Of a DNA stretch of 64,000 nucleotides, positions 17,747 to 27,132 are shown one piece after another; position 1 is the stretch's first letter, and every line of letters begins with the position of its first letter. The translations under genes and the position numbers were made by a program. The notes under the pieces were generated by a model, which was not told the DNA's origin, ran no database searches, and saw only the letters and a program-made list of their open reading frames with translations. The DNA is from Thiovibrio frasassiensis (GTDB taxonomy: Bacteria > Desulfobacterota > Desulfobulbia > Desulfobulbales > Desulfurivibrionaceae): NCBI RefSeq assembly GCF_029607905.1, contig NZ_JAPHEH010000001.1:1083530-1147529 (forward strand), written 5' to 3'.

Positions 17747-18842
17747 GCTCCACCTCGCCCAGGGCTGTGGTCAACGCCTTGATGAAGCGTTGGTTTTCCG
17801 CGGGCAGCCCCACGGTGATCCGGATATAGGTGGGGTAGCCGTAGGCGTTCATGGGCCGGACGATGACCCCTTGATGGAGCAGGGCTTCGTAGAGTTTCTT
17901 GCCGTCGGCCTTGACATCGATGAGGAAGAAATTGGTCTGGGAGGGAAAGGCGTGGCAGCCGAGTTTTTCCACCTCGCGGCTCAGCCAACTGATCCCCTCC
18001 CGGGTAAAGGCGATGGTTTTCTCGTAATGTTCGTCATCGCTCAAAGCGGCCAAGGCGCCTGCCTGGGCCGGGAGATTGACGTTGAACGGCTGCCGGACCC
18101 GGTGCAGATAGTCGGCGATATCGGCGTGCATCAAGCCGTAGCCCACCCTTAAGCCGGCCAAGCCGTAGGCCTTGGAAAAGGTGCGCAGGGCCACCACCGG
18201 CACCCGGTGTTTGAGGAAGTCCCGGGCATCGAGCCGCAGGCTCGGCTCGACAAAATCCACATACGCCTCGTCCAGGGCGACGATCACCTGATCCGGCACC
18301 TTGTCGAGAAAGGCTGCAAAGGATTCGTTGCTGAATACCGTGGCGCAGGGGTTGTTGGGGTTGTCGAGAAAGATGAGCCGGGTCTTCTCGTTGATCTGGC
18401 GCGCGATTTCGTCCAGGTCATGGTGCATGTCGACCAGGGGCACCACCCGGTTGACGCCGCCCTGGGCCTGGACCGCCTTCTGGTAGACGAGAAAGGTGGG
18501 CTGACTGGTGATCACCTCTTCGCCCGGAGCGAGAAAGGCGGCGATCAGCAGCTGGATCACTTCGTTGGAGCCGTTGCCGAAAACCAGCTGGTTGGGGGAG
18601 ACGCCGATTTTCTCGGCCAGGGCCTGGGCCAGGTAGTAGCAGCTGCCGTCGGGATAGCGGTGCAGGTTTTTCAGGCTGTCGGTCACGGCGGCAACGGCCT
18701 TGGGCGACGGGCCCAGGGCGTTTTCATTGGAGGCCAGTTTGATGGAGCCGGTGATGCCGTACTCACGCTCCAACTCTTCCAGAGGTTTGCCCGGAGGATA
18801 GGGGATGAGGCTGGCGATATTGTCGCGGACAGGGAGTTTCAT
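17739..18842 (-). CDS. hisC: histidinol-phosphate aminotransferase
   Basis: PLP enzyme of histidine synthesis: imidazole-acetol phosphate plus glutamate to histidinol phosphate. 367 residues from the ATG at 18842 (GAGGA 8 nt upstream); a GTG at 18857 would add five residues without a site. Fold-type I aminotransferase landmarks are KLASNENALGPSP, NPNNPCATVF, DEAYVDFVE and the PLP lysine in TFSKAYGLAGLR. It heads a minus-strand operon with cmk, pilZ, yedF, a cysteine desulfurase and a rhodanese, and no other his gene is nearby. Confidence 0.95.
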   Translation of the reverse strand: MKLPVRDNIASLIPYPPGKPLEELEREYGITGSIKLASNENALGPSPKAVAAVTDSLKNLHRYPDGSCYYLAQALAEKIGVSPNQLVFGNGSNEVIQLLIAAFLAPGEEVITSQPTFLVYQKAVQAQGGVNRVVPLVDMHHDLDEIARQINEKTRLIFLDNPNNPCATVFSNESFAAFLDKVPDQVIVALDEAYVDFVEPSLRLDARDFLKHRVPVVALRTFSKAYGLAGLRVGYGLMHADIADYLHRVRQPFNVNLPAQAGALAALSDDEHYEKTIAFTREGISWLSREVEKLGCHAFPSQTNFFLIDVKADGKKLYEALLHQGVIVRPMNAYGYPTYIRITVGLPAENQRFIKALTTALGEVERV

Positions 18843-18926
18843 GGGGTAAATCCTCACTTCTCGGACAGGGCCACGAAACCGGTGAGGAGTGTACGATCCC
18901 TCCCTGGACCCCGTGGCTAGTTTCTT

Positions 18927-20384
18927 TTATAATTGCGGTTTGTTCCCTGCAAGACCGAGGCGTTGTTCCAGGGCATAAGCGGCCCGGAAGATTTTTTCCT
19001 CACTAAAATGAGAAGCCTGGAGTTGGAGGCCGATGGGCAACCCGCTGCTGCTCATCCCGCAGGGCACCGACATGCCGGGCAAACCGGCCAGATTGGTGCA
19101 AATGGTCAGGATATCGGAGAGATAGACGCTCAGCGGGTCATCGATCTTTGCCCCGATTTTCCAGGCCGGCGCCGGCGTGACCGGGGAGACCAGCAGATCG
19201 CACTGGCTGAAGGCCTTGGCGTAATCTTGCACGATCAGGGTGCGGACCTGGGAAGCCTTCTTGTAGTAGGCGTCATAATAGCCGGAAGAGAGGGCGTAGG
19301 TGCCGATGATGATCCGCCGTTTTACCTCCTCGCCGAAGCCCTGGGAGCGGCTGTGGCGGTACATCTCCAGCAGCTCGTCCTGGTCATGGTCGCGGAAGCC
19401 GTATCGGACCCCGTCGTAGCGGGCCAGATTGGAGCTGGCCTCGGCCGGGGCGATGATGTAGTAGGCCGCCACCCCGTATTCGGTGTGGGGCAGCGAGATC
19501 TCCACGGTTTTACCCCCCGCCTCTTCGAGCAGGGCTATGCCCCGGCGCACGGCCTCATCCACCTCGGGGTCAAGACCGGCCCCGAAGTATTCCTTGGGGA
19601 TGCCGATGGTCAACCCCTTGCAATCGGGGGCAAGAGCCGCGGTGTAATCCGGGACCTTCTGGTTGACCGAGGTGGAATCACGCGGGTCGTAGCCGCTGAT
19701 GGCGCCCAGCATGATGGCGGCGTCGCGCACATCCTTGGCGAGCGGCCCGACCTGATCCAGGGACGAGGCATAGGCCAGCAACCCAAAGCGGGAGACCCTT
19801 CCGTAGGTGGGTTTGATCCCGACGATGCCGCAGTGGGAGGCGGGCTGGCGGATGGAGCCGCCGGTGTCCGAGCCCAGGGAGGCGATGCATTCGTCCGCCG
19901 CCACCGAGGCCGCCGAGCCGCCGCTGGAACCGCCGCAGACATGGGCGAGGTTCCAGGGATTTTTCGGTGTCCCGTAGGCGCAGTTTTCATTGGCCGAGCC
20001 CATGGCAAACTCATCCATGCTTACCTTGCCGAGGATCACCGCGCCATTGTTGCGGAGTTTTTCCACCACCGTGGCGTCGTAGGGGGGGATGAAGGGTTCA
20101 AGGATCTTGGAGCCGGCAGTGGTGCGCAGCCCTTTGGTGCAGAGGACATCCTTGATGGAGAGGGGGATGCCGCACAGGCTTCCGCCCTCGCCCCGTTGCC
20201 GCTGGGTATCCGCGGCCGCGGCTTGGGCGAGAGCGCCGTCGCGGTCCAGGGTGATATAGGCGTTGACCTTTGGTTCCACCCCGTCGATGCGGTCAAGCAC
20301 CGAACGGGTCAGCTCCAGGGAGGAGATCTCTCCGGAGGCAAGGAGATCCTGCAAGGCATGAATGGTTAAGGCGTGGAGTTCCAT
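18927..20384 (-). CDS. gatA: Asp-tRNA(Asn)/Glu-tRNA(Gln) amidotransferase subunit A
   Basis: Amidase that releases ammonia from glutamine and passes it to GatB to amidate misacylated tRNA. 485 residues, the usual length. The Ser-cisSer-Lys triad is readable: Lys in SIKDVLC, the cis-Ser in TGGSIRQPA and the nucleophile region [10 protein letters not shown]. It lies 140 bp downstream of gatC on the same strand, but a hairpin with a T-tract separates them. No gatB is in the window, so the complex is encoded at two loci. The ribosome site of the ATG at 20384 is weak. Confidence 0.97.
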   Translation of the reverse strand: MELHALTIHALQDLLASGEISSLELTRSVLDRIDGVEPKVNAYITLDRDGALAQAAAADTQRQRGEGGSLCGIPLSIKDVLCTKGLRTTAGSKILEPFIPPYDATVVEKLRNNGAVILGKVSMDEFAMGSANENCAYGTPKNPWNLAHVCGGSSGGSAASVAADECIASLGSDTGGSIRQPASHCGIVGIKPTYGRVSRFGLLAYASSLDQVGPLAKDVRDAAIMLGAISGYDPRDSTSVNQKVPDYTAALAPDCKGLTIGIPKEYFGAGLDPEVDEAVRRGIALLEEAGGKTVEISLPHTEYGVAAYYIIAPAEASSNLARYDGVRYGFRDHDQDELLEMYRHSRSQGFGEEVKRRIIIGTYALSSGYYDAYYKKASQVRTLIVQDYAKAFSQCDLLVSPVTPAPAWKIGAKIDDPLSVYLSDILTICTNLAGLPGMSVPCGMSSSGLPIGLQLQASHFSEEKIFRAAYALEQRLGLAGNKPQL

Positions 20385-20440
20385 AATGCACCGTACCGCT
20401 GCTGATTTTCCGGATGTCCGCTATTGGCGCGGAGAGCGCG

Positions 20441-20471
20441 AATAAAAACGGACCTCGGAAAGGAGGTCCGT
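20441..20471 (-). terminator. hairpin terminator or attenuator between gatC and gatA
   Basis: On the minus strand, ACGGACCTC (20471-20463) pairs with GAGGTCCGT (20456-20448) over a 6-nt loop, followed by TTTTTATT. It lies between the gatC stop and the gatA start, so it must either end a gatC transcript or act as a regulated read-through point. Confidence 0.75.
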
Positions 20472-20524
20472 AACGGGCAGGCAAACACGTATTTCGTTGC
20501 CGTTAACACTGACTGTCACGGCGT

Positions 20525-20809
20525 CTAAATAACCTTGGGCACCACGAAAGCCTCGCCGTTCTGCAGCGGACCATTGGCCAAGGCTTCTTGCTGGGGCAAG
20601 GATTCTCGGGTTTCATCTGCGCGGAAGGCATTATGGATGGCCAGGGCATGGGTCGTGGGCTGAACAGAGGTGGTGTCCAGCTCGCCCAGTTTTTCCACAT
20701 AGCTGAGAATGCCATCCAGCTGCAGGGTGGTTTTTTCCACCTCTGCTTCCGACAGGGAAAGCCGCGCCAGTTTGGCGACATATCGTACTTCTTCCGGGGT
20801 GATTTTCAT
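20525..20809 (-). CDS. gatC: Asp-tRNA(Asn)/Glu-tRNA(Gln) amidotransferase subunit C
   Basis: 94 residues from the ATG at 20809, where family similarity begins (ITPEEVRYVAKLARL); 18 further codons upstream are open but unlike GatC. GatC wraps around GatA and stabilises the GatAB complex. The C-terminal NGEAFVVPKVI is the usual end. The ribosome site is poor for both possible starts. About 210 bp upstream, to the HD-GYP gene, holds nothing I can name. Confidence 0.93.
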   Translation of the reverse strand: MKITPEEVRYVAKLARLSLSEAEVEKTTLQLDGILSYVEKLGELDTTSVQPTTHALAIHNAFRADETRESLPQQEALANGPLQNGEAFVVPKVI

Positions 20810-21024
20810 GCTCTGATTTGTAACGTATTCAGCCGGGCAAGTCAATCCCTGATGGCTTTGCAAGAGGGGATGATGAGACAGGTCCGCGATATAAATTTAA
20901 AGAAGCCAAAGTGGCCACTGTCGCCGGTGGTTTTTACTTCCTGTTGGAAGCGCGGCTGTTGCGAAGTCTGCGATTTCAACAATGCCGTGCGGGGCTTGGT
21001 CGTTTTCCCGCGAAGCCCAGAGGG

Positions 21025-22083
21025 TTAGTTTGTGCTCATTTTCGCTTGGTTCTCGAGAACCTCGGTAAAGACCCGCACCACCTCGGGGTCAAACTGGCTC
21101 CCGGCGCAGCGCCGCATTTCGGTAATGGCCGCCTTGAGCTCCAGGTTCTGTTTGTAACTGCGCTTGGAGGTCATGGCGTCATAGCTGTCCGCCACGGTGA
21201 TGATCTTGGTCAACAGGTTGATCTCATCGCCACCCAAACCGTCGGGATACCCCTTGCCGTCCATGCGTTCGTGGTGGTGGCGGACGAGGAAGAGCTCTTC
21301 TTTCATGAAGGTCAGGGGCTTGATGATGTTGGCCCCGACCTCCGGATGTTTTTTCATCAGCAGCCATTCTTCATCGGTGAGCGGCCCGGGTTTGCGGATG
21401 TAGTTGACATCCACCACCAGCTTGCCGATGTCGTGCACCTTGCAGGCCCGATCCAGGACGGTCATATCGTCCTGCCCCAACCGCATGGCCCGGCCAATCT
21501 CCATGGCATAGAGATTGACCCGGGTGGTATGGCCCGCGGTATACATGTCCTTTTCTTCCAGGGCGGTTTGCAGGGTGAGCATGGTGTTCAGGGCGGAGAT
21601 TTCCAGATTTTCGTTGTATTCTTCCAGCAGCCTGTTTTTTTCCGCCAGCTCCTTGGTTTTGTTGCGCACCTCGGTTTCCAGGTTTTCCTTGTAGGCCTTC
21701 TCCTGGAGGACGTACATCCGTTTTTCAATGGCCCGTTTGACCTTGATGTTGAAGATGTCCAGATCTTCGATGGGCTTGGGGATGAAGTCGTAGGCCCCCA
21801 GGTTGATGGCCTTGACCGCATACTCCATGGAGCCCGCGCCGGTGAGAAAGATCACCGGGATCCCGTAATTCCGCTCGTTGATGAACTTGAGGGTTTCAAA
21901 GCCGTCCAAGCCGGGCATGTTGATGTCGAGGATGATGAGATCGAAATCGCCGTTCAGGGCTGCCAGGGCATCTTCGCCGCTGGCGCAGGGTACGACCGAG
22001 TGGCCGAACATGGTGAGGATCTTGTAGACGGCCTCCCGAACCAGGGTGTCGTCGTCTGCGATGAGGATTTTTGCCTGTGCCAT
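21025..22083 (-). CDS. response regulator with HD-GYP domain (c-di-GMP phosphodiesterase)
   Basis: 352 residues from the ATG at 22083 (AAGGA about 10 nt upstream). The receiver domain spans 1-120 with phosphoacceptor D53 (ILDINMPG) and the conserved Lys in PKPIEDLD. A coiled coil (about 130-175) leads to an HD-GYP domain containing HDIGKLVV, HPEVGA, HHHERMDGKGYP and DSYDAMTS, so the metal ligands and the GYP loop are present. Such proteins hydrolyse c-di-GMP to pGpG/GMP in response to a kinase. No histidine kinase is adjacent. Confidence 0.93.
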   Translation of the reverse strand: MAQAKILIADDDTLVREAVYKILTMFGHSVVPCASGEDALAALNGDFDLIILDINMPGLDGFETLKFINERNYGIPVIFLTGAGSMEYAVKAINLGAYDFIPKPIEDLDIFNIKVKRAIEKRMYVLQEKAYKENLETEVRNKTKELAEKNRLLEEYNENLEISALNTMLTLQTALEEKDMYTAGHTTRVNLYAMEIGRAMRLGQDDMTVLDRACKVHDIGKLVVDVNYIRKPGPLTDEEWLLMKKHPEVGANIIKPLTFMKEELFLVRHHHERMDGKGYPDGLGGDEINLLTKIITVADSYDAMTSKRSYKQNLELKAAITEMRRCAGSQFDPEVVRVFTEVLENQAKMSTN

Positions 22084-22164
22084 GGTGAAGTGATCCTTAG
22101 GGGTGTGTATAACCACGGCCCGTCTGGCCGCAATGACTATCATTTTTATAACACAGAGTTTCCT

Positions 22165-23211
22165 TTAAAAAGTCCAGTGTTTTTTTGCCGTAGCCAGGGC
22201 CGCATCCAGTGCGGGTAAGGCCCTTTTTGTCTGGGTTAGGGCGGTGCATGCCGCGGGGCTGAGTTCTCCCGTTCCGGCCATTTCATGGAGGCTGGCCAGC
22301 ACGCCATCGGCAAGGCCTTGCAGAAAGTAGCCTCCCTCCAGCACCAAGACCAGCCTGCCATCGCAGAGTTCCGCGGCCAGGTCGACCATCACCTTGGTCA
22401 TGTAGGCAAAGCCGGTGGTGGTAACCGCCATGGTGCCAAGGGGGTCGGAGACATGGGTATCGTAACCGGCGGAGACCATGAGGCAGTCCGGCTTGTACTG
22501 GCGGGCCACCGGGGCAATGAGCTCGTTCATGATTCGGGCAAAGTCCTGATCGCCTTGGCCGCCTGGCAACGGGACATTGAGGGTGTAGCCCTTGCCCTTG
22601 CCCGCGCCGGTTTCCGCAAGGGAGCCGGTGCCGGGATAATACGGGTACTGGTGGGTGGAGCAGTACAGCACCTCGTCGGTGTCGTAAAAGGAGTGCTGGG
22701 TGCCGTTGCCGTGGTGCAAATCCCAGTCGAAGATGAGGATCCGCTCCATGCCGAGATGTTTCAGGCCATAGCGGGCGCCGATGGCGACATTGTTGAACAG
22801 GCAGAAACCTCTGGCGATGTCCGCTTCGGCATGATGTCCGGGGGGACGCACTAGGGCTGCGGCATTGTCGGCCTGGCCGGCGGCCACCAGTTTGAGGCCG
22901 GTGATCACCGCACCGGCGGCAAGCACCGCCGCCTCGTAGGAACGGGGCGAGGTGTGGGTATCGGGGTCCAGCGCATCGAACTGCTTGCCCGCTGTTTCGG
23001 CCACCCGTTCGATGTAAGCGGGGGTATGGTTCAGGGCCAGATCATCGTAGCCGGCAGGCTCGCATTCGGGGAAAAGATAGGCCCCAGTCTCTTCCGGCCG
23101 GGCCAAGGCCTGGTAAATGGCAGTAAGGCGCTCCGGGCTTTCCACGTGGTCGTAACCCGGATCATGTTCAAGAAAGAGCGGATCCTTCAGAACCGCGGTT
23201 TTTCGGCGCAT
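22165..23211 (-). CDS. histone deacetylase family protein (AcuC/acetylpolyamine amidohydrolase type)
   Basis: 348 residues. Zn-dependent deacetylase fold with the charge-relay histidines in RPPGHHAE, metal ligands in DWDLHHGNGTQ, and SAGYDTH and LEGGYF near the end. Bacterial members act on acetylpolyamines, acetylated acetyl-CoA synthetase or other small acetyl compounds, and the sequence does not decide which. It lies between the HD-GYP regulator and the cyclo-ligase on the same strand, with 46 bp to the latter. Confidence 0.9.
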   Translation of the reverse strand: MRRKTAVLKDPLFLEHDPGYDHVESPERLTAIYQALARPEETGAYLFPECEPAGYDDLALNHTPAYIERVAETAGKQFDALDPDTHTSPRSYEAAVLAAGAVITGLKLVAAGQADNAAALVRPPGHHAEADIARGFCLFNNVAIGARYGLKHLGMERILIFDWDLHHGNGTQHSFYDTDEVLYCSTHQYPYYPGTGSLAETGAGKGKGYTLNVPLPGGQGDQDFARIMNELIAPVARQYKPDCLMVSAGYDTHVSDPLGTMAVTTTGFAYMTKVMVDLAAELCDGRLVLVLEGGYFLQGLADGVLASLHEMAGTGELSPAACTALTQTKRALPALDAALATAKKHWTF

Positions 23212-23256
23212 GGTGTTTGTTTCCTTAATAGTGTTTTGGCCATCCAGATGACGACA

Positions 23257-23844
23257 TTATTGTTGTACACGGCTAAACTGGATGGTGCGGGTTTCGGTGA
23301 CAAGATAATCGAGCTGCTCATCGTGGTTTTTAAGGGGCACCGCCGCAACCACCTGGAGATCAAAGGCCAGGCCGATCCGCAGGGCCTGGGGCGCCGCCGT
23401 CTGGAGAAAGCGGTCATAATAGCCGCCGCCGTAACCCAGCCGTCCTCCCTTGGCGTCAAAGACGCTGCCCGGCGTCACCACCACCTCGATGGAGGCAGGG
23501 TCCACCAGGGGCAAAGATTCTAATGGTTCCGGAATGGAGCAATAGCCCGGGGCAAGATCCCGGATTATATCGGTGATGGCATAGGGCAGCAGTCGGTGTT
23601 CCGCAGGCAGGGTCAGGGGCACGCTCACCGTTACCCCCCTGTCCAGGCAATGCGTGATGAGCCCCAGGGTTTCCACTTCGCTCCGGAAGCTGACATAGGT
23701 GAAAATGGTGCGGGCAGCGGCAAATTCCGGCAGAGCGAGAAGGCGTTCGGTAATAGCCCGGCTTTTACGCTGTCTTTCTCCCGCCAAGAGGGTATCGCGG
23801 GCGGCCAATATCTTTGTCCGCAGGGTGGTTCGCTCTTCTGCCAT
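23257..23844 (-). CDS. 5-formyltetrahydrofolate cyclo-ligase family protein
   Basis: 195 residues from the ATG at 23844, preceded by AAGGAGCAATA. ATP-dependent conversion of 5-formyl-THF to 5,10-methenyl-THF, keeping the folate pool usable. The ATP-binding loop GRLGYGGGYYDRFL is complete, and the N-terminal basic stretch with RAITERLLAL matches the family. It is transcribed away from the radical SAM fusion, with 147 bp between the two starts. Confidence 0.93.
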   Translation of the reverse strand: MAEERTTLRTKILAARDTLLAGERQRKSRAITERLLALPEFAAARTIFTYVSFRSEVETLGLITHCLDRGVTVSVPLTLPAEHRLLPYAITDIIRDLAPGYCSIPEPLESLPLVDPASIEVVVTPGSVFDAKGGRLGYGGGYYDRFLQTAAPQALRIGLAFDLQVVAAVPLKNHDEQLDYLVTETRTIQFSRVQQ

Positions 23845-23991
23845 TATTGCTCCTTGTCTCAATCCCTCGGATTATAACGCAACAGCGTGCAGAGGCGAAC
23901 TTTTTTGTTTTGTGCTTTGCGCGGATTGCTGCTTTGCGGTATATTGAAGGAAATGATTAAATTCCAGACGGAAAGAGCGGGAGACGCATCC

Positions 23992-26900
23992 ATGTTTGAA
24001 GAATGGCAACGATTGGAGCAGGACGGAATCCCGGTATATGTGCAGCCGGAAAAGCCGGACTGGTTCGTGCCCGATCACCTGGCCGACTGCTTGTTGCAGG
24101 AACTGCAACAGGGGGGGAATTATGGTGCCGATAACGAGTCATCTGAAAAAGATCTTTCTCTCCGGAGACTGACGCGCCAACGACTTGTCTCCCAGCTTGG
24201 TGACGGGGCGGTTGCTCCGTACCCTGGCCGATACCCACTTCTTGCCCTGAACAGTCTGAAGGAATGCTGGTTTCACCTCACCGACCGCTGCAATCTGGCT
24301 TGTCGTCATTGTCTGTTCGGCGCTTCCCCGGCCCAGGCGGCCACCCTTACCCCGGAGGCCTTGGCCCAGGGTATCGGGGAGGCCAGAGATCTTGGTTGCA
24401 CCCTCTTCTATTTCACCGGCGGCGAACCTTTTGTCTATCAGGGGTTTGTCCCCATGGTGGCCGAGGTGCTTGCTGAGCCAGAGGTCCATGTGGTGGTGCT
24501 CAGCAATGGGTTGCTGATCCGGGAACACCTCGGCGCGCTTATATCCTTGCCCAGGGAACGATTCCATCTGCAGCTCAGCATGGATGGGCTGGCGGAGCAG
24601 CATGATGCCTTACGCGGCAAGGGCACCTTTGCCGGATTGCTGGAGAATTTGGAATTGCTCAAGGAAGCGGGTTTTCCGGTGACTCTGTCCGTGGCGGTGA
24701 ACCGGAGCAATGTTGGCGAATTGGCTGAGCTTGTCGCCTTTGCCGCCGATCGGGGGATCGATAATATCCATCTGCTCTGGCATTTTGTCCGGGGCAAGGG
24801 GAGTCTGGAGCAGTTCGTCTCCCCTGCCCAGATTCTCCCCGAGCTGATCCGGGCCCAGGAGATGGCGGAAAAATGCGGGGTGCGCATCGACAATGTGGAA
24901 ACCCTGCGCAGTCAGGTATTCAGCACCCCCTCCACTCGGCATGATCTCTCCAACACGGCTTGGGAATCACTGGCCGTGGGGCCGGACGGCATGATCTACC
25001 CCTCTCCAGCCCTGGTGGGCATGGCGGACTTGGCCTGCGGCGCTTTGGCCGATGGGTTGGAAACGGTTTGGCGCCAGAGCCCGGTGCTGGAGAAGATTCG
25101 TAAGGCAAGCCTGCTGGCAAGCGAGCGTTATCTGGCAAACCCCTTGCGTTTTTTGGTGGGCGGAGGTGATCTGGATCACAGCTACCTGGCCGGCGTTGCT
25201 CTGGTTGGGCACGATCCCTATGTGGAGTTATACAATACCCTGGCCCTTTGGCTGATCAGCAGGCAGGCCCGTCAATATCCCGTGCGCACCCAGGGGGAAA
25301 TCCTCCTGCGCATGGGCGAGGTGCGCTACGATTGCCCGGATGGTGGGCAGGAGGTGGCGCTCACCCATTGCAACTGCGTGCTCTCTCTCTCCGATGACCA
25401 AGGACACGCCATGGTGCGGGAGTTTTACGGGAGGGCCGCCATAACCGCCAACGAGGAGATCGTCAATCCCTTTGCCCCGGACCAGGCCCTGGCCAATTTT
25501 ATCCCGGCCGATTCCCGGAAGAAATCCTACGGTTGCGGCAGTCCGGTCAAGGATGCCGAGCCGCAACCCGGTGAGGTGCTGGTGGACCTGGGGAGCGGCA
25601 GCGGGGTCGAGTGCTTCATGGCCGCAGCCAAGGTGGGGCCATCCGGGCGGGTGATCGGCATCGATATGACCGAGGAGATGCTCCATCTGGCCGGGGTGGC
25701 CAAGGCAACGGTGGCGAGCCGACTGGGCTATGACAATGTGGAGTTCAAAAAAGGGTTTCTCGAAGATATTCCCCTGCCGGACACCACTGCCGATGTGGTG
25801 ATTTCCAACTGCGTGATCAATCTCAGTCCGGACAAGCGGCAAACCCTGCACGAGATCTTTCGGATTTTGAAGCCGGGCGGCAGATTGGTGGTATCCGATA
25901 TTGTCACCGACGAACCCATTCCGGTGGCGATCAAGAATAACGAGCAGTTCCGGGGCGAATGCCTGGGCGGGGCGCTCAGGCAGGAGGATCTGCTGGCTAT
26001 GCTTCGGGGGGCCGGATTTGCTGGAGTCAGCCTGATCAAGCGGTTCCCCTATCGGGTGGAAGGCGAAACCCGCTTCTATTCCCTCACCTTTCGGGCCTAT
26101 AGGCCGGAAGAGGAGCGGAAGGTCGAGGTCATCTACCGGGGCCCGTTTGCGGCGGTGTGGACGGAAAGCGGGGCGCTGCTCCTTAAGGGGGAGCGCACGC
26201 AGGTGGCCTTAAGCGAGGCGGAAAGCCTGGCGGAGTCCCTGTTTGTCCTCGATGGGCAGGGGGCGGTGACCAACCTGGCCCAGGAAAATAGCTGCTGTGC
26301 GCCATCAAGCGAGGGACCTCTGCGGCAAAGCGGCAGCTGTTGCGACACCGGGCAGAAGGAGGCGCCAAGTAAGATTATTGCCCTTCCCTCTCTGCGCCAG
26401 CCCGTTGGCGGCCGGCATCATTCCGGCTGCATGGCCTGCGGCAAGGAGATCGGCTATCTCGCCCATGAGCGGGAGGTTGCCTGCCATTATTGCGGCGGGG
26501 TCAAGAGAACCAATGCTGTCTGCGTTGAAGGCCATTACATCTGCGATGGGTGTCATCAGCAGGACGGCCTCTCCGCCATCCGGCTGCTCTGCGCTGAAAC
26601 AAAAGAACAGGATATGCTGCTTTTGTTGGATACGATCCGCCGCCATCCCGCCATCCCCCTGCATGGCCCGGAACACCATGCCATGGTCCCCGGTATTATC
26701 CTGGCCACCTACCGGAACCTCGGTGGCCAGATCAGTCGGGAAGACATCCTTACCGGCATTGAGCGGGGCAGCAAGGTGCCGGGCGGGGTCTGCGGTTTCT
26801 GGGGCAATTGCGGGGCGGCCGCCGGGGTTGGCATTGCCTTCAGCGTTCTGCTTGCGGCCACACCGCTGACTCCTAAACCCCGCCAACAGGTGCAGGAAAT

Positions 26901-27132
26901 CACTTCCCGGGTGTTGGGTGAGATCGCATTGACGCAGGGAGCGCGTTGCTGCCAGCGGGAAACGGTCACGGCCCTGCGGGAGGCCGCGCTTCTCTCCCGC
27001 CACCTTCTGCCGATATCCCTTCTGGCCGAGGCCGATTTTTTCTGTAAACAGTTTTCCACCAATCGGGAATGTATCGCTGGCCAGTGTTCCTTGTGGCCCA
27101 AGGCGGTATTACAGGTAGGGGGCCGACAATGA
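23992..27132 (+). CDS. trifunctional fusion: radical SAM enzyme, ArsM-like methyltransferase, DUF5714-like domain
   Basis: About 1046 residues from the ATG at 23992 (GGGAG 8 nt upstream; in-frame starts at 23953 and 23887 are possible). Residues 95-330 are a radical SAM domain with CNLACRHC (C100, C104, C107) and the FTGGEP motif. Residues about 500-750 resemble arsenite methyltransferase ArsM: YGCGSP (C515), DLGSGSG and IGIDMTEEML for AdoMet, SNCVINL (C607), GECLGGA (C657), then cysteine pairs at 768-769 and 783-784. Thus all three arsenic-type cysteines are kept. Residues about 808-1040 are a cysteine-rich DUF5714-like domain (GCMACGKE, CHYCGG, CGFWGNCGAA). A VTT membrane protein overlaps the stop. 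A metalloid substrate is inference. Confidence 0.85.
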   Translation: MFEEWQRLEQDGIPVYVQPEKPDWFVPDHLADCLLQELQQGGNYGADNESSEKDLSLRRLTRQRLVSQLGDGAVAPYPGRYPLLALNSLKECWFHLTDRCNLACRHCLFGASPAQAATLTPEALAQGIGEARDLGCTLFYFTGGEPFVYQGFVPMVAEVLAEPEVHVVVLSNGLLIREHLGALISLPRERFHLQLSMDGLAEQHDALRGKGTFAGLLENLELLKEAGFPVTLSVAVNRSNVGELAELVAFAADRGIDNIHLLWHFVRGKGSLEQFVSPAQILPELIRAQEMAEKCGVRIDNVETLRSQVFSTPSTRHDLSNTAWESLAVGPDGMIYPSPALVGMADLACGALADGLETVWRQSPVLEKIRKASLLASERYLANPLRFLVGGGDLDHSYLAGVALVGHDPYVELYNTLALWLISRQARQYPVRTQGEILLRMGEVRYDCPDGGQEVALTHCNCVLSLSDDQGHAMVREFYGRAAITANEEIVNPFAPDQALANFIPADSRKKSYGCGSPVKDAEPQPGEVLVDLGSGSGVECFMAAAKVGPSGRVIGIDMTEEMLHLAGVAKATVASRLGYDNVEFKKGFLEDIPLPDTTADVVISNCVINLSPDKRQTLHEIFRILKPGGRLVVSDIVTDEPIPVAIKNNEQFRGECLGGALRQEDLLAMLRGAGFAGVSLIKRFPYRVEGETRFYSLTFRAYRPEEERKVEVIYRGPFAAVWTESGALLLKGERTQVALSEAESLAESLFVLDGQGAVTNLAQENSCCAPSSEGPLRQSGSCCDTGQKEAPSKIIALPSLRQPVGGRHHSGCMACGKEIGYLAHEREVACHYCGGVKRTNAVCVEGHYICDGCHQQDGLSAIRLLCAETKEQDMLLLLDTIRRHPAIPLHGPEHHAMVPGIILATYRNLGGQISREDILTGIERGSKVPGGVCGFWGNCGAAAGVGIAFSVLLAATPLTPKPRQQVQEITSRVLGEIALTQGARCCQRETVTALREAALLSRHLLPISLLAEADFFCKQFSTNRECIAGQCSLWPKAVLQVGGRQ

